The notes below the pieces were generated by a model that had not been told where the DNA came from, searched no databases, and saw nothing but the letters and a program-made list of their open reading frames with translations. This document shows positions 22,401 through 34,400 of a stretch of 64,000 nucleotides of DNA, piece after piece. The translations under genes were made by a program, and so were the position numbers. The stretch is from assembly GCA_012934845.2 (NCBI GenBank), contig WNNJ02003809.1, positions 140,582 to 204,581 of the forward strand, read 5' to 3'. Origin of the DNA: Pomphorhynchus laevis (Eukaryota > Acanthocephala > Palaeacanthocephala > Echinorhynchida > Pomphorhynchidae). Position 1 is the stretch's first letter. Each line of letters begins with the position of its first letter.

Positions 22401-25400
22401 TTGGTGGACCTAACCGGTTTAAAGTTATGATGACAAATAAGTATATCGATAATGTTCAAATTCAAATTTCCATTATCAGAACTTGTTGATGTTGATAAAG
22501 AAAGCTTGCTAAAATCATCTTCTTGAATCTCACTTATTTCCATAGACTCCTTATCATCTTCAACCCTTGATGATTCCTGTCTTTTTTCAATTACCCTGAA
22601 TTCTTCGCTTTCATTTTCATTACTAATCTTGCTGAGATCATCGGTACTAATCCAAGACGAATCATCATAGATTTCGTGGTCATTAGCCTTTTTCGTACCC
22701 TGATAATCAGTATTTTTATTTGCTGACACTTTTTCATCTGTGACAAATTCTGTTTCATGAAAATCATGATCATTAGCTTCAGGTTTCGATTTCGCAACAT
22801 TTAACAAACATTTTCCTTTGATCAACTGATTATGATTTTCGAGTAAACTCGATATGTGCGAACATGACGATTTAAGATTAATGTTACATGCAGTAATATC
22901 TGCCTTCGAATAATCTGTGTCAGCAGATGCTCTATTAGTAAAATTTCCAGTTTTATTGTTAGTAAAAACAATGTGATCCTTAGTCTCAACAGAATTAATA
23001 TAATTATTGTCGCTAATTTCTTTAGTTTCACTGTCGAAAACAACCACTTCAGCTGGTATACTTTTAACGGATATATTATCAACATGGGCTAACATTATAT
23101 GACTTATATTTGAAATTAACTTACCTGCTAATCTATTCATAGCTGGTTCCTGCACGATGACATTTTGTATTTTGCTTAAGTTTCTATCAATTTTATTCGT
23201 TTGAATTCCATCATTATTGTCTTTATCTTTTCGCAGAGGTGCTTGGACTAAATGTTGTAGAGAAGGCTTTTCTAGTTTCATATTCGAAAAGACTCTATGT
23301 GATGCAATTATGTCGCGTATTGAGTAAACAGAATGAGGTTGTTGAATATCAAGGTCATTATGATATTCACAATCAAACGTGTCGTCCAGTACAGACGATT
23401 TTAAATCACAGGCAGTTTCATTACACTTTATTCTATGCAACTGTTCAGCATCGACGTTATCGGTTTCAAAAGTTGATTTATGAATGAGTGTGGGTATTTG
23501 TTGACAAGGTAGCTGCTCCACCAGTGTACATGGAGCATTCATGTCACTAATGGTTTTATGATGTAAAAGGATTCTGCGAATATTTTCAGTAGAGGGTTCT
23601 GATAAAATATCATCCTTACTACTTTGATGTAGCAGCTCTGTTGCATCATTATTTATCTCCTCGTTTGTCTCGTTAAGCCTATATTTTTCGACTGCTAATG
23701 CAAACGATTCTTCGGGTTTTGAATCCGCTGATAATTTTCTTTTATCATTTTCGAGTATAGATAAATACGATGATATAATGTTGCTGATAAACTGATAAGA
23801 ATAATCATATATGACGTTAATTATATTTGATTCTTTCGTATACACCAATTCAGCGGTTTCTTTAGGTGTAATTAATGCTATCTGTTCAGGTTCCTTAAAA
23901 GTATTGAAATTCTTATGAGAGAAAATAATATTTCCAATATAATTCGTGTGTTTATCCTGCTCATCTTCTAACGTGTTATCAGATTCTTTCGTATACACCA
24001 ATTCAGCGGTTTCTTGATGTGTAATTAATGCTATCTGTTCAGGTGCCTTAAAAGTATTGAAATTCTTATGAGAGAAAATAATATTTCCAATATAATTCGT
24101 GTGTTTCTCCTGCTCATCTTCTGACGTGTTATCAGATTCTTTCGTATACACCAATTCAGCGGTTTCTTTAGGTGTAATTAATGCTATCTGTTCAGGTGCC
24201 TCAAAAGTATTGAAATTCTTATGAGAGAAAATAATATTTCCAATATAATTCGTGTGTTTCTCCTGCTCATCTTCTGACGTGTTATCAGATTCTTTCGTAT
24301 ACACCAATTCAGCGGTTTCTTTAGGTGTAATTAATGCTATCTGTTCAGGTTCCTTAAAAGTATTGAAATTCTTATGAGAGAAAATAATATTTCCAATATA
24401 ATTCGTGTGTTTATCCTGCTCATCTTCTGACGTGTTATCAGATTCTTTCGTATACACCAATTCAGCGGTTTCTTGATGTGTAATTAATGCTATCTGTTCA
24501 GGTGCCTTAAAAGTATTGAAATTCTTATGATTGAAAATAATATTTCCAATATAATTCGTGTGTTTCTCCTGCTCATCTTCTGACGTGTTATCAGATTCTT
24601 TCGTATACACCAATTCAGCGGTTTCTTGAGGTGTAATTAATGCTATCTGTTCAGGTGCCTTAAAAGTATTGAAATTCTTATGAGAGAAAATAATATTTTC
24701 AATATAATTCGTGTGTTTCTCTTGCTCATCTTCTGATTCAACATTTCCTTCATTTGTTTCAATTATTTCATTGCCAGCGTTGTATTCAACAACATTTTGC
24801 ACTACTCTATCATTCTCGATCTTATTAACAGTTGTTTCAATAGCATCTTGTTTTGAATCTACTACCTCAAAATTGTTAACTTCTTCACTACTTATAATAT
24901 TTGTAGATAGCAACACATTTCGTTCGATTAATTGTGGTTTCTCTATTTGGTTCTTTATTATACTGTGATAATGCTTACCAGTAGGTTCCAAGTAATTTAA
25001 ATATTTCAACCGAGTCTTTGCCTTGTCAATCGATTTAACTTCATTGCCAACTTTCATTTCTTCGGAGTTGTCGCTTTTATTTAGTTTTTTACTAAATTCG
25101 TGTTCGCAAATTTCAGGTTTGCAATTGTCAACTTTCAATGATTTTTGCCAAGTCTTGAGTATATTTTTAAGATAATTTCGAATTATAGTATTCTTCAGTG
25201 GGTGATAATAGTGTTTCACGCCTATTACACAAGGAGGAACTGTTTTCGAATCTGTTCCATCTGCGATATTTTGAGTTATCTTATCTCGATAAGCCAGTGT
25301 TTCTTTTACGGTATTATCCATTTTATCATCTACAGAATCAGACACTAAATGTTTGTCACTAACAGTCACTAATAACCTACAATTATCAACTCTGCTAAGC

Positions 25401-28400
25401 ATTTTACAATTCAACTTGTTATATTTATCGTTAGAAAATGAATCCAATTCATTTTCGAATTCCAAATATCTTTTAATCTTAAGATTTTGATTACGTACCC
25501 TTAAGAATGCTAGGTTACTGCTCAATATATCTCGTCTTTGCAAAGCCATTAAATGCTTTGCTTTCGTAGTGATATTAGGGCGTTGTAAAGCAATCGCTAT
25601 TGGTTCAAAGGGTTCATGATCACACACGTCATTTGCTGATTTACTGCTCTCCGGTATAATTTCTTTTGAAACCTGAGCGCTGATATGTTCGATACTATCA
25701 CATTCTTCATCCGTACTGCTATTTAATACCGGATCACGTTCTTTTCCGTGGCCTGTTACGCTAGGCCGTACTTCATCAGAATTGGAAAAAATCAAATCAA
25801 CTTTATGTAATTCACTTTTAGGCATAGCAGTTTCTTTTAAGTGATCTGCATTTTGTCCATATGATATTTTGCTTGGACATATTTCAGTTTCACATGCGGA
25901 AGATAACTTTTTTTGTAGAATATTACTGGGCCATATTCGATCGAGAACATTTTCATTTTCGAATATCGTAGTCGAATATGAAAAATTCTGTAAGTCATTC
26001 GTTTCTGAACTGCTTACATCTAAATCAGTATTTAAATCAATTGAAATTTCGTTTTTCTTTGTAGTTTGCTTGTCATCTTTTTCATTGGCATAATCGTCTT
26101 CCATCATTTGTTCAAACGTATTATGTGGTAAAATAAAGTCTTTAAAATTTACCGTTTCAATATTTGTTTTTGACCTGTCAATGCTATCCTTGCTGCTAAT
26201 CTGATAAGGTTGAACTATAGTTGCATACTGCGAAGTGTTACTAGATTGTTGACATTCGGTAACATCTGGCATCAATTTATTCGAATCAATTTCGACAATA
26301 TGTCTATCTTGATTGTCGTCCTCGAAATTTTCTTTTTTAGCCTGGTAATATCCTTTTTCAATGTTGCTGAATGTTGATTCTGCATGGTTTGGTTGCATAA
26401 CCTCTAAACAATTTTTTAATTTAAGCACAAGCTATTCAACATTAAATGAAACAATATACTTAAACATTTGTATTTCTCGGCAGGGTGTTTAAAAACTTCT
26501 TCAAGAAGATTAGCCTAAGATCCGCTGTATTACCAAAGACGCCTTGCCCCCAATGGGGTGTTTCGACCTTAGTTTACTCATTGCTACTGGGTGGTCTAAT
26601 CAGTGTGGCCCTGTAGCTGCACAACTTCAACATACTCTACTTTTAGTAAACTTCCGAAAGGAGAAATTTAAAAAAATATAATGATTTTTTAAAGCATTAC
26701 AACTTTTAGCCTTTTCCCTGTTTTAGTAAATAAAAGTAACATATTTCTTCTGTACTAAATTATTTCGGATTAATGGAAAGCGTCACTACTTGCAGTATAA
26801 AATATTTGAATATCAGTATTCTTCTTTAGCGATCTATAATTACTTTCATTCAAATAAAATTTAATGAAAATTAAAGTCAGGAAATATTTTTATATTGAAT
26901 TTGTACTGTTTTGTTATATTATTACTGTTAAATTATTATTTATTATAGCGTCACTACTTGCAATAAAAAATATTTGAATTATAAAATATTTGAATATCAG
27001 TATTCTTCTTTAGCGATCTATAATTACTTTCATTCAAATAAAATTTAATAAAAATTAAAGTCAGGAAATATTTTTATATTGAATTTGTACTGTTTTGTTA
27101 TATTATTACTGTTAAATTATTATTTATTATAGCGTCACTACTTGCAATAAAAAATATTTGAATTATAAAATATTTGAATATCAGTATTCTTCTTTAGCGA
27201 TCTATAATTACTTTCATTCAAATAAAATTTAATAAAAATTAAAGTCAGGAAATATTTTTATATTGAATTTATATAAATTTATTTTTACAATAAATAACGT
27301 TTGATAAAATATTTAAAAATATCTATGAGTTAATAAATATCTATAACTATAAAATATTAAAAGATAGACCTCATTTCCTTATTAGTCAACACTTCGACCT
27401 AATGCTTAGTCGACAAGACAACTCGTTTTAACAGAAATATTGCCCATCGTGCTCACGATTCAGATAGAAACGAATAACTGTTGGAGACAATACTTCGTTT
27501 CGAAGAACTTCGATTTATTGAGAACAAAATATCATAAGCAAATTGATGTTTCAAACTTTTCTATGATTTATAAGTCGGAAATTACATTTAATTGTAGTTT
27601 AAAGCGATCGGAATATATCTGTTAGATAATGTTTAATTGTAAGGTTGTTTTAAAATATGTTAGCTAATAATGTTCAATGATAGTGTGTTTATAATTCGCA
27701 GATTTATATAATATTAATAATTTTATAATCCGTATTTTCATATTGTTTGTCTTCAGAATTACTTAAATTAAATCATTAAGTAATCATTAAATCATTTAAG
27801 CAACTTGATTATATAAATCATAACTTGATTATATCATCAAGTTATAATGACATTATAGTTTATTTATAATGTAAAGATGTGCTACCTGCATTTGTTGAAT
27901 TAAATTGAACAGTAGAGTCACTGATATCATGATGCCAATTTATAAGTTCGTTCAAAATCGTTAATTTCGGTTCATTCTGTGAACTTGTTTCAGTTAAGAT
28001 CACGTTGTGTTGTTCATCCTTGTCATTTTCGAAATCATAGTGAGCGTCTGTGTTATCATTCTCAATCAGATGCCACCTTATGATATCGCTCAAAAGTCCA
28101 TTCTCAACCCTATTACTATTGGTAAAATCCGGTTGTTTGAATACATCGGTCACAGTAAGCATTTTTGAAACAAGAGGTCGTTGTTTCTCTTGTGGCTGTA
28201 AAGTCGTTTTTACTGATGGTGTCATTTTAATTTCTTGTTCATTACTAATAATTGCATGTGAACCGGCTGGAGGCAAACGTACTTCTGTTATATATCTTAA
28301 TTGATGTGGTTGATCTAATATTTCTAAATTGTCCCTCAGAACACTGTCAACACCAGTTGCGCTTGTTCTCTCATCCGATTGTAAATTCGTCGCATCTGTG

Positions 28401-28870
28401 TATTGTTGGTAGGCGACTTCCGTTAAGTACACAGATCGCTTTTTTAGCTTTTTAAATACTCGCTTTTCATGACGCGATCGACTAATTGTTCTCTGATATT
28501 TATATACACCGTTAATCTGTATAACTTCATTTAAAATATCCTCGATAACAATCGGATCAGTTTCCTCGAAAATAATTTCGTCTCTTATAAAATGGCCATC
28601 GTTGTTTCGATACATTATTGGCTTTTGACCATAACGTTCGGACAAAGACGGTACGTGATATATTTCCTCAAATTCTATGATTTCTTCTCTTAGTAAGGTC
28701 CAGTTAGCACTGAGCCTTTTCCAGGTATTCAAGTCAAAAAAGTCAATCGGTCGAATTTCCTCGGAAGAATTGTAAACCAGATCATGATTAATAGTTGTAC
28801 AATCATGTTGCGGATGTAAACTGTGAGGTGGTTGTGATGACTGTTCGTAGAACATTTTTCTTTGCCGCAT
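19451..28870 (-). CDS. Giant repeat-containing protein, unknown function (two exons)
   Basis: Exon 1 is 28,870-27,886 and exon 2 is 26,403-19,451, about 2,640 residues when joined. The start is the first ATG (MRQRKMF) after in-frame stops. Exon 1 ends AATGCAG before GTAGCA (donor at 27,885). Exon 2 begins after TTGTTTAG (acceptor at 26,404). Phase 1 matches phase 1 and gives N-A-E-V-M-Q across the joint. The protein is hydrophilic and rich in Ser, Asp, Glu, Lys and Asn, with no signal peptide or membrane segment. It has an array of six 51-residue repeats, an array of eleven 32-residue repeats, a Ser tract and a basic C-terminal segment (RLREAQKKLESFQPEYVRNW). A short motif I-I/L-x-x-H recurs in both exons and in the 51-mers, supporting one gene. 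I recognise no domain. It is likely an intrinsically disordered scaffold, by inference only. Confidence 0.75.
21190..22290 (-). repeat. Eleven 32-residue coding repeats (array B)
   Basis: In-frame units of about 96 bp encoding variants of NIHENLNDKEKSILADKSK followed by PEDVxLISPKQPG. Units 1-4 and 5-8 show the same order of variants (SKHFEND, YKSKS/YKSKY, KQCENIHEI), so a four-unit block was duplicated. Length changes are multiples of three and no frame is lost, which implies selection for an open frame. Charged text (KSKPEDVE) dominates. Confidence 0.85.
23830..24740 (-). repeat. Six 51-residue coding repeats (array A)
   Basis: Units of exactly 153 bp encoding EDEQEKHTNYIGNIIFSHKN, then FNTFKAPEQIALITPKE and TAELVYTKESDNTS. 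Units 2 and 5 share ITHQE, and units 3 and 6 share DKHT and KEPEQ, so a three-unit block was duplicated. Sequence identity between units is very high. Each unit carries the I-I-F-S-H motif that appears in diverged form elsewhere in the protein. Confidence 0.85.
26404..27885 (-). other. Intron of the giant gene, with three 184-bp tandem units
   Basis: Begins GTAGCA and ends TTGTTTAG on the minus strand, 1,482 bp. It holds three tandem units of 183-184 bp, marked by TTAGCGATCTATAATTAC at 26,826, 27,010 and 27,193. A more GC-rich stretch at 26,470-26,640 is unassigned. Confidence 0.6.
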
Positions 28871-29044
28871 TTTGTTTCTTTATCAGTTAAAATGAATTTT
28901 TACAGAAATGTCTTCTTTTTGATGTTGTTGCTAAATTGGAAGAATAAAAAATGTTAAATAGAAAAAGATTTATTTGAAAGGCGAAATCACTTTTGTAGCT
29001 TTTGTCTGTAATAGTCAATAAGTATCAAAACTCAGGAGTTTGGT
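28871..29044. promoter_or_regulatory. Presumed 5' flank of the giant gene
   Basis: The 174 bp between the start codon and the composite repeat must hold the leader, and perhaps the promoter, unless upstream non-coding exons exist. No clear TATA or initiator element can be singled out in this AT-rich DNA. Confidence 0.25.
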
Positions 29045-30745
29045 TGTTGAAACTATCATTTATAGACAGTGGTAATTCATGTCATGTACCAGTGACGACA
29101 TTTCTATGTTTAGCAAATTTGAAAATTTTATATTTCTGAAAAGAAACGAAATTCACGTAGTCTGCTGTTACTTAACGATAGAAAAAGGCAATTCTACTTT
29201 ATATGCTTGTTTTGGTGTTACTGTTGTCTCTATTTAAAAAAAGATTCTCCTGCTGTAAAACATCTTACGACAGATAAAATTTAGCAGAGAATATTTTTAG
29301 TTGAAATTTCTTAATTCAGAAAATAACGAATAAGATCTAGAAATACGATTTGTAACTGGAATAATAAAGAAAAATTATAATTCCACCTAATTAACAACGA
29401 TCATAAACAAAGTGCTTTGCAAAAAGAAATGGAATTAATTTAAAATTTAGTCGTAGAAAATTTGAAATATTAAATTTAAAAATTATTTATATATTATAGT
29501 TGAAAGATTTCAAATTTTGTTCAATTTATTAGAGCAAATTAGAATATATTCCAGCATCAAGGTAAATCATGAATTGTGATAAAATAATTAATAAATTCTA
29601 ATTTAAAAAAAAGCGTTCATTAGAGAGAGCCTAAAGCATAAAAAATATGTTATTTATCAATAACGCACAAACTTTACTAACTTGAAATAAATGAAGCTGT
29701 TTATATCTTTTGTCGCAATTGGAGTTTGTGATAAATGGCGCGAAGATATTTTTTTAATATTTTAATATGAAAAATATACTTTAAGGAATTTTACCGGCTT
29801 TATAATTTGAATTTAACTAATTTATTAATGCGAATTTTTCAAATTGGCATTCAAAATACTTGTTTGTTTACGTTAACAATTTTTTTTTAATTTGGTCGTA
29901 GATAATTTGAAATATTAAATTTTAAAATTATTTATATATTATAGTTGAAAGATTTCAAATTTTGTTCAATTTATTAGAGCAAATTAGAATATATTCCAGC
30001 ATCAAGGTAAATCATGAATTGTGATAAAATAATTAATAAATTCTAATTTAAAAAATAAAGCGTTCATTAGAGAGAGCCTAAAGCATAAAAAATATGTTAT
30101 TTATCAATAACGCACAAACTTTACTAACTTGAAATAAATGAAGCTGTTTATATCTTTTGTCGCAATTGGAGTTTGTGATAAATGGCGCGAAGATATTTTT
30201 TAATATTTTAATATGAAAAATATACTTTAAGGAATTTTACCGGCTTTATAATTTGAATTTAACTAATTTATTAATGCGAATTTTTCAAATTGGCATTCAA
30301 AATACTTGTTTGTTTACGTTAACAATTTTTTTTAATTTGGTCGTAGATAATTTGAAATATTAAATTTTAAAATTATTTATATATTATAGTTGAAAGATTT
30401 CAAATTCAGTTCATTTTCTTAGAGCAAATTAGAATATATTCCAGCATCAAGGTAAATCATGAATTGTGATAAAATAATTAATAAATTCTAATTTAAAAAA
30501 TAAAGCGTTCATTAGAGAGAGCCTAAAGCATAAAAAATATGTTATTTATCAATAACGCACAAACTTTACTAACTTGAAATAAATGAAGCTGTTTATATCT
30601 TTTGTCGCAATTGGAGTTTGTGATAAATGGCGCGAAGATATTTTTTTAATATTTTAATATGAAAAATATACTTTAAGGAATTTTACCGGCTTTATAATTT
30701 GAATTTAACTAATTTATTAATGCGAATTTTTCAAATTGGCAATCA
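29045..30745 (+). repeat. Composite repeat, copy 2, uninterrupted
   Basis: A left part (29,045-29,440) matching 9,441-9,610 and 11,697-11,810, then three tandem units of 445 bp marked by GTCGTAG at 29,450, 29,895 and 30,340. It serves as the empty site for the LINE in copy 1: the local text is CTGTTGTCTCTATTT. No coding sequence is seen. Its class is unknown. Confidence 0.8.
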
Positions 30746-31600
30746 AATAAATTATAAGTTTGACAAAGTAATCAAAAGCATTAAAAACATTGAGCAAACA
30801 TCGAATATAAAAAGTTTGTAAGATAAACTTAAATCATACGTTAAATTTGCTACATTTTCAAATAAGCTCAATATTTAAATTGACTTAGACGTGCAAAATT
30901 AATAAAGATTACGAAAATGTGAAAGCTTCTGATATGAACGTATTATAAAAGTAATAAAAGATTTAAATGAGTGGAATTAGATTTTTATTTCAAAAATTTC
31001 AACATTTCGACTGGTACTTCCGTAATCGTCAAGTACATCAACAAAAATAAAATTTTACACACGTTTTCGTATGTACAAATATATAAATAATAATTTATAA
31101 GCAAATAAAATATAAACTAATAATAAAATAAACAATTTTTAAATTAATGTGATAATTAATAAATGCCTGAATAACTGAATTTATATAAAAATCATTTTGC
31201 GTGCGTAATAAATGAATGTATGAATAATGTTTTAAACTTTAATATATTTGATAGAATTTTACCGGAGTTATTATTTGAATTTAACTTATTCATTAATTAA
31301 AAATAAATGGTACTTATTTATAAATTAATAAAGAAAATATTTGTCCAATGTTACAAAGGTCTTTCTTTTATCCAAATAATGAATACTTGAATTTTTTCAA
31401 ATAATTTAAGTATAAATATAAACATTATCAGCACTAAGTGTTGTTGTTTTGTTGTTATGTTGGTCATATCCTATTAAGGCATGTGTTTTTAAACAATAAT
31501 TTATAATTAATAATAATTCGGAATTAATTTGCAAGTAAGCTTGACTATGAATCTCTAATTCAAATGTAGATTAAAAGTTAACAATTAATAAGTATTTAAT
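30746..31600. other. AT-rich interval with a ribozyme-like trace
   Basis: No gene. On the minus strand at about 30,990-31,032 the text TTGACGATTACGGAAGTACC is followed by AGTCGAAATG. This resembles the CUGANGA...CGAAA pair found at PLE ends. Too decayed for a ribozyme call. Confidence 0.3.
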
Positions 31601-31609
31601 ACTTAATAA

Positions 31610-31990
31610 ATCTAAATATTGATGATAAAGAAAGTATGTATCTTGATATGAACATTAAATTAAAACTACTATTTATTTATATCGTAAAGATAATATATTT
31701 AAATTTACAAGAAACATATTTTTGCGTGAGCATTCATGCATACCAAATAATATTAAATAAAATCATGAGCATTTTTGCATATCATACTAAGTTTAAACTT
31801 AACGAATTGCAACCATATGTAATGATATTGGCTTTCTTCCAAATCATTTAGATAATTATATGGATACATATTTTAAAAATATAAAAATACAATCAAACGG
31901 AAAACAGTAAAATATACAAATCAACAAAATATCATTAGAAAAAAATTTAAGCTCTTAAGATTAAATTTTTATTAGATAATAAATAACAAA
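31610..31990 (+). mobile_element. Decayed PLE C-terminal fragment
   Basis: Matches 1617-1980 of PLE copy A (GATGATAAAGAAAGTATGT; TATCTTGATATGAACATTAA) with many differences. It is older than the adjacent fragment at 32,158. It leads into structured module copy C. Confidence 0.65.
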
Positions 31991-31999
31991 CATTAGAAT

Positions 32000-32150
32000 A
32001 AGATACGCTAGATTATCAAATTCCATCAAAGAAAATTCTTCATTAGCGTGTATTTTGCCCCACTGCTATGTTGAGTGGATGAATAGGGGCAGAAACCTGA
32101 TAACATAGCAGTTTCTCCTGATAGTCTCTAATCCTTATTATGATACAATC
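32000..32150 (+). other. Structured RNA module, copy C
   Basis: The pseudoknot is kept with changed bases. P1 is TGCCCC (32,056-32,061) with GGGGCA (32,086-32,091), a compensatory change from GGCCCC/GGGGCC in copy B. P2 is CTGCTATGTT (32,063-32,072) with AACATAGCAG (32,102-32,111), ten canonical pairs. The joint GAAACCTGAT is unchanged. Confidence 0.6.
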
Positions 32151-32157
32151 CTTATTC

Positions 32158-32905
32158 TTAACAAAACCAATATTAATGATAAAGAAGGTGTATATCTAGA
32201 TATGAACATTAAATTAACATTAACTAAAACTACTATTAATTTATATCGTAAAGATGACATATTTAAATTTACAATAAACATATTTTTGCATGAGCATTCA
32301 TGCATACCATATAATATAAAATATAATACATTAAATAATGAAATTTTAAGAATTGCAACAATATGTAATGATATTGGCTTTCTTCAAAATCATTTAAATA
32401 ATTTAATAGATGCATATTTTAAACTAGGTTACTATAAAAATAACATCAAGCAGAAAATAGTAAAATATATAAATCAACACAATAATATAAAGAATAAATT
32501 TAAACTCTTAAGTGGCAAATTTTTATGGATGGATAATAAATAATATACTTTGCATTAGAATAAGATACTAGATAGTTATTTCAGAGGAAATACATCATTA
32601 GCATGCATTTGGCCCCGCTGCTATGTTTGGTAGAGAAGTAAGGGGCCGAAACCTGATAGCATAGCAGTTCCTCATGATGACCTCTAATTCTTATTCTGAT
32701 ACAACATCTGTTATTTATTAGTCAATTCATAAAAATGACGTTTATTTTAAATTTCAATTTTTTATTTTAACTTGATTTAAATTATAGAAAATCTAAAAAC
32801 AATTATTAATTTTATTATTTAATTATTAAATTTTGATTTAGCATTATTATGTTTTGTTTATTTTATAATTATATTAAATACGTAGACTCAGTTAGCTGAT
32901 TTAAT
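32158..32905 (+). mobile_element. Young 5'-truncated PLE fragment
   Basis: Nearly identical to 1591-2340: the last 130 or so RT residues, the structured module (copy B, with P1 32,611-32,616/32,642-32,647 and P2 32,618-32,627/32,658-32,667), the AT tail and the terminal motif TACGTAGACTCAGTTAGCTG. It joins directly behind module copy C. Broken, since most of the RT is absent. Confidence 0.75.
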
Positions 32906-33104
32906 TTTATATTATTTATTAGCCAATTCATAAAACTTGATTTTATTTTAAATATTTTTTATTTTATCTTAATATATATTATATAAAATGTTATAACAAT
33001 TATTTATTATTTTTAAATATTTAATTATTTATTATTTAATTGATAAAATCATTAAATATAAATCATTAAAAACTTGAGTTTAATATTTTGATAGATGGAT
33101 AGTA

Positions 33105-33280
33105 AATAATATACTATGTATTACAATAAGATACAACAAATACTCAAATTCTATGGGAGTAAATAAATCATTTCTATGTATTTGGCTCCGCTTCTATGTT
33201 ACGTCCAGGAATAGTGGCCAAACCTTGATAACATAGTAGTTCCTGCTGATGAGCTCTAATCCTTATTATGATACATTGTT
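33105..33280 (+). other. Structured RNA module, copy F
   Basis: P1 is TTGGC (33,182-33,186) with GCCAA (33,217-33,221), a different set of pairs at the same place. P2 is CTTCTATGTT (33,191-33,200) with AACATAGTAG (33,230-33,239), nine of ten paired. The outer stem (GTATTACAATAAGA with TTATTATGATAC) is also present. No coding sequence accompanies it. Confidence 0.5.
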
Positions 33281-33399
33281 TATTATTTATTAGCCAATTC
33301 ATAAAAAATGACTTCATTTTGAATTATAACTTTAAATAAAAATAAGTATTTCAATTAATTTTAATTGGAATAATTCTAATAAATTTTAATTAATAAAGA

Positions 33400-34400
33400 A
33401 AATATTTGAAAAAAAACAATAGAATACCAAAGCATGATAACATGACAGTTCTCTTGATGATCTGAAATTTTAATTATAATACATCGCATATTATTCAATT
33501 TAACTTATTTATTTTACAAAATAAAGAATTGTATATAATCAGTTCATAAAAATTGATTTTTAAAAAATTCTTACTTATAAAAATTGGAATAATTCTATTC
33601 AATTATGATTAATAAAAACAATTATCTGAAAAACAAAACTAATAGGGCTCTGAAGCCTGATACAAAGGCAGTTACTCTAATATTAATCTCTAATTATTCA
33701 TTAATCAGTTCATAAAACTTAAATTTTAAACTTAAATCTTAATTCTAAAACATAGTATATTATTTATTAATCAGTTCATAAACATTGATTTTTAAAAAAT
33801 TCTTAACTTATAAAAATCTGAATTGTAGAAATTCTAAAGATTAAATATTTATTTTAAAAATTATGTATAGCACAAAATACGTAGACGCAGTCAACTGATC
33901 TTATTTGATTATTTATAGATTCTAGTAAAAATATTTTAAATATATTTTATTTAAAATATAAATATATTTATATAATATTATTACAAACGGAGACACTAGT
34001 TTATAGTCGAATATTTATCATTAAAATATTATTAAAAAATATTTAAACTCTTAAGATCTCTTTTGATTATTTACAGATTTGAGAAAAAAATATTTGAAAT
34101 ATATTTTATTTAAAATATAAATATATTTATATAATAGTTTTCCAAACAGAGTTAATAGTCAAATATTTATCATCAAAATATTATTAAAAAAAATTAAACT
34201 CTTAAGAGGAAAATTTATATGGATAATATATAATATCCACTGCTTTTGAATAAAAAATGTTCTAGATCACATTACATTAAAAGTAATACATTATTGTCAT
34301 GTATTTGGCCATGCTGATATGCTGCGATAAAGAATAGGGTCCGAAAAATGATAGCATAATATCATCTATAATATTTATCTTGTACAAGATATTGTTTGAA
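33400..34400 (+). repeat. Series of decayed structured-module units
   Basis: Weak copies near 33,420-33,480, 33,640-33,700 and 34,290-34,370 keep only parts (CATGATAACATGACAG; AAGCCTGATACAAAGGCAG; TGATAGCATAA). Each is separated by an AT tail, and one terminal motif lies at 33,877-33,900. With copies C, B and F this makes a run of serial units over 2.4 kb. Confidence 0.45.
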
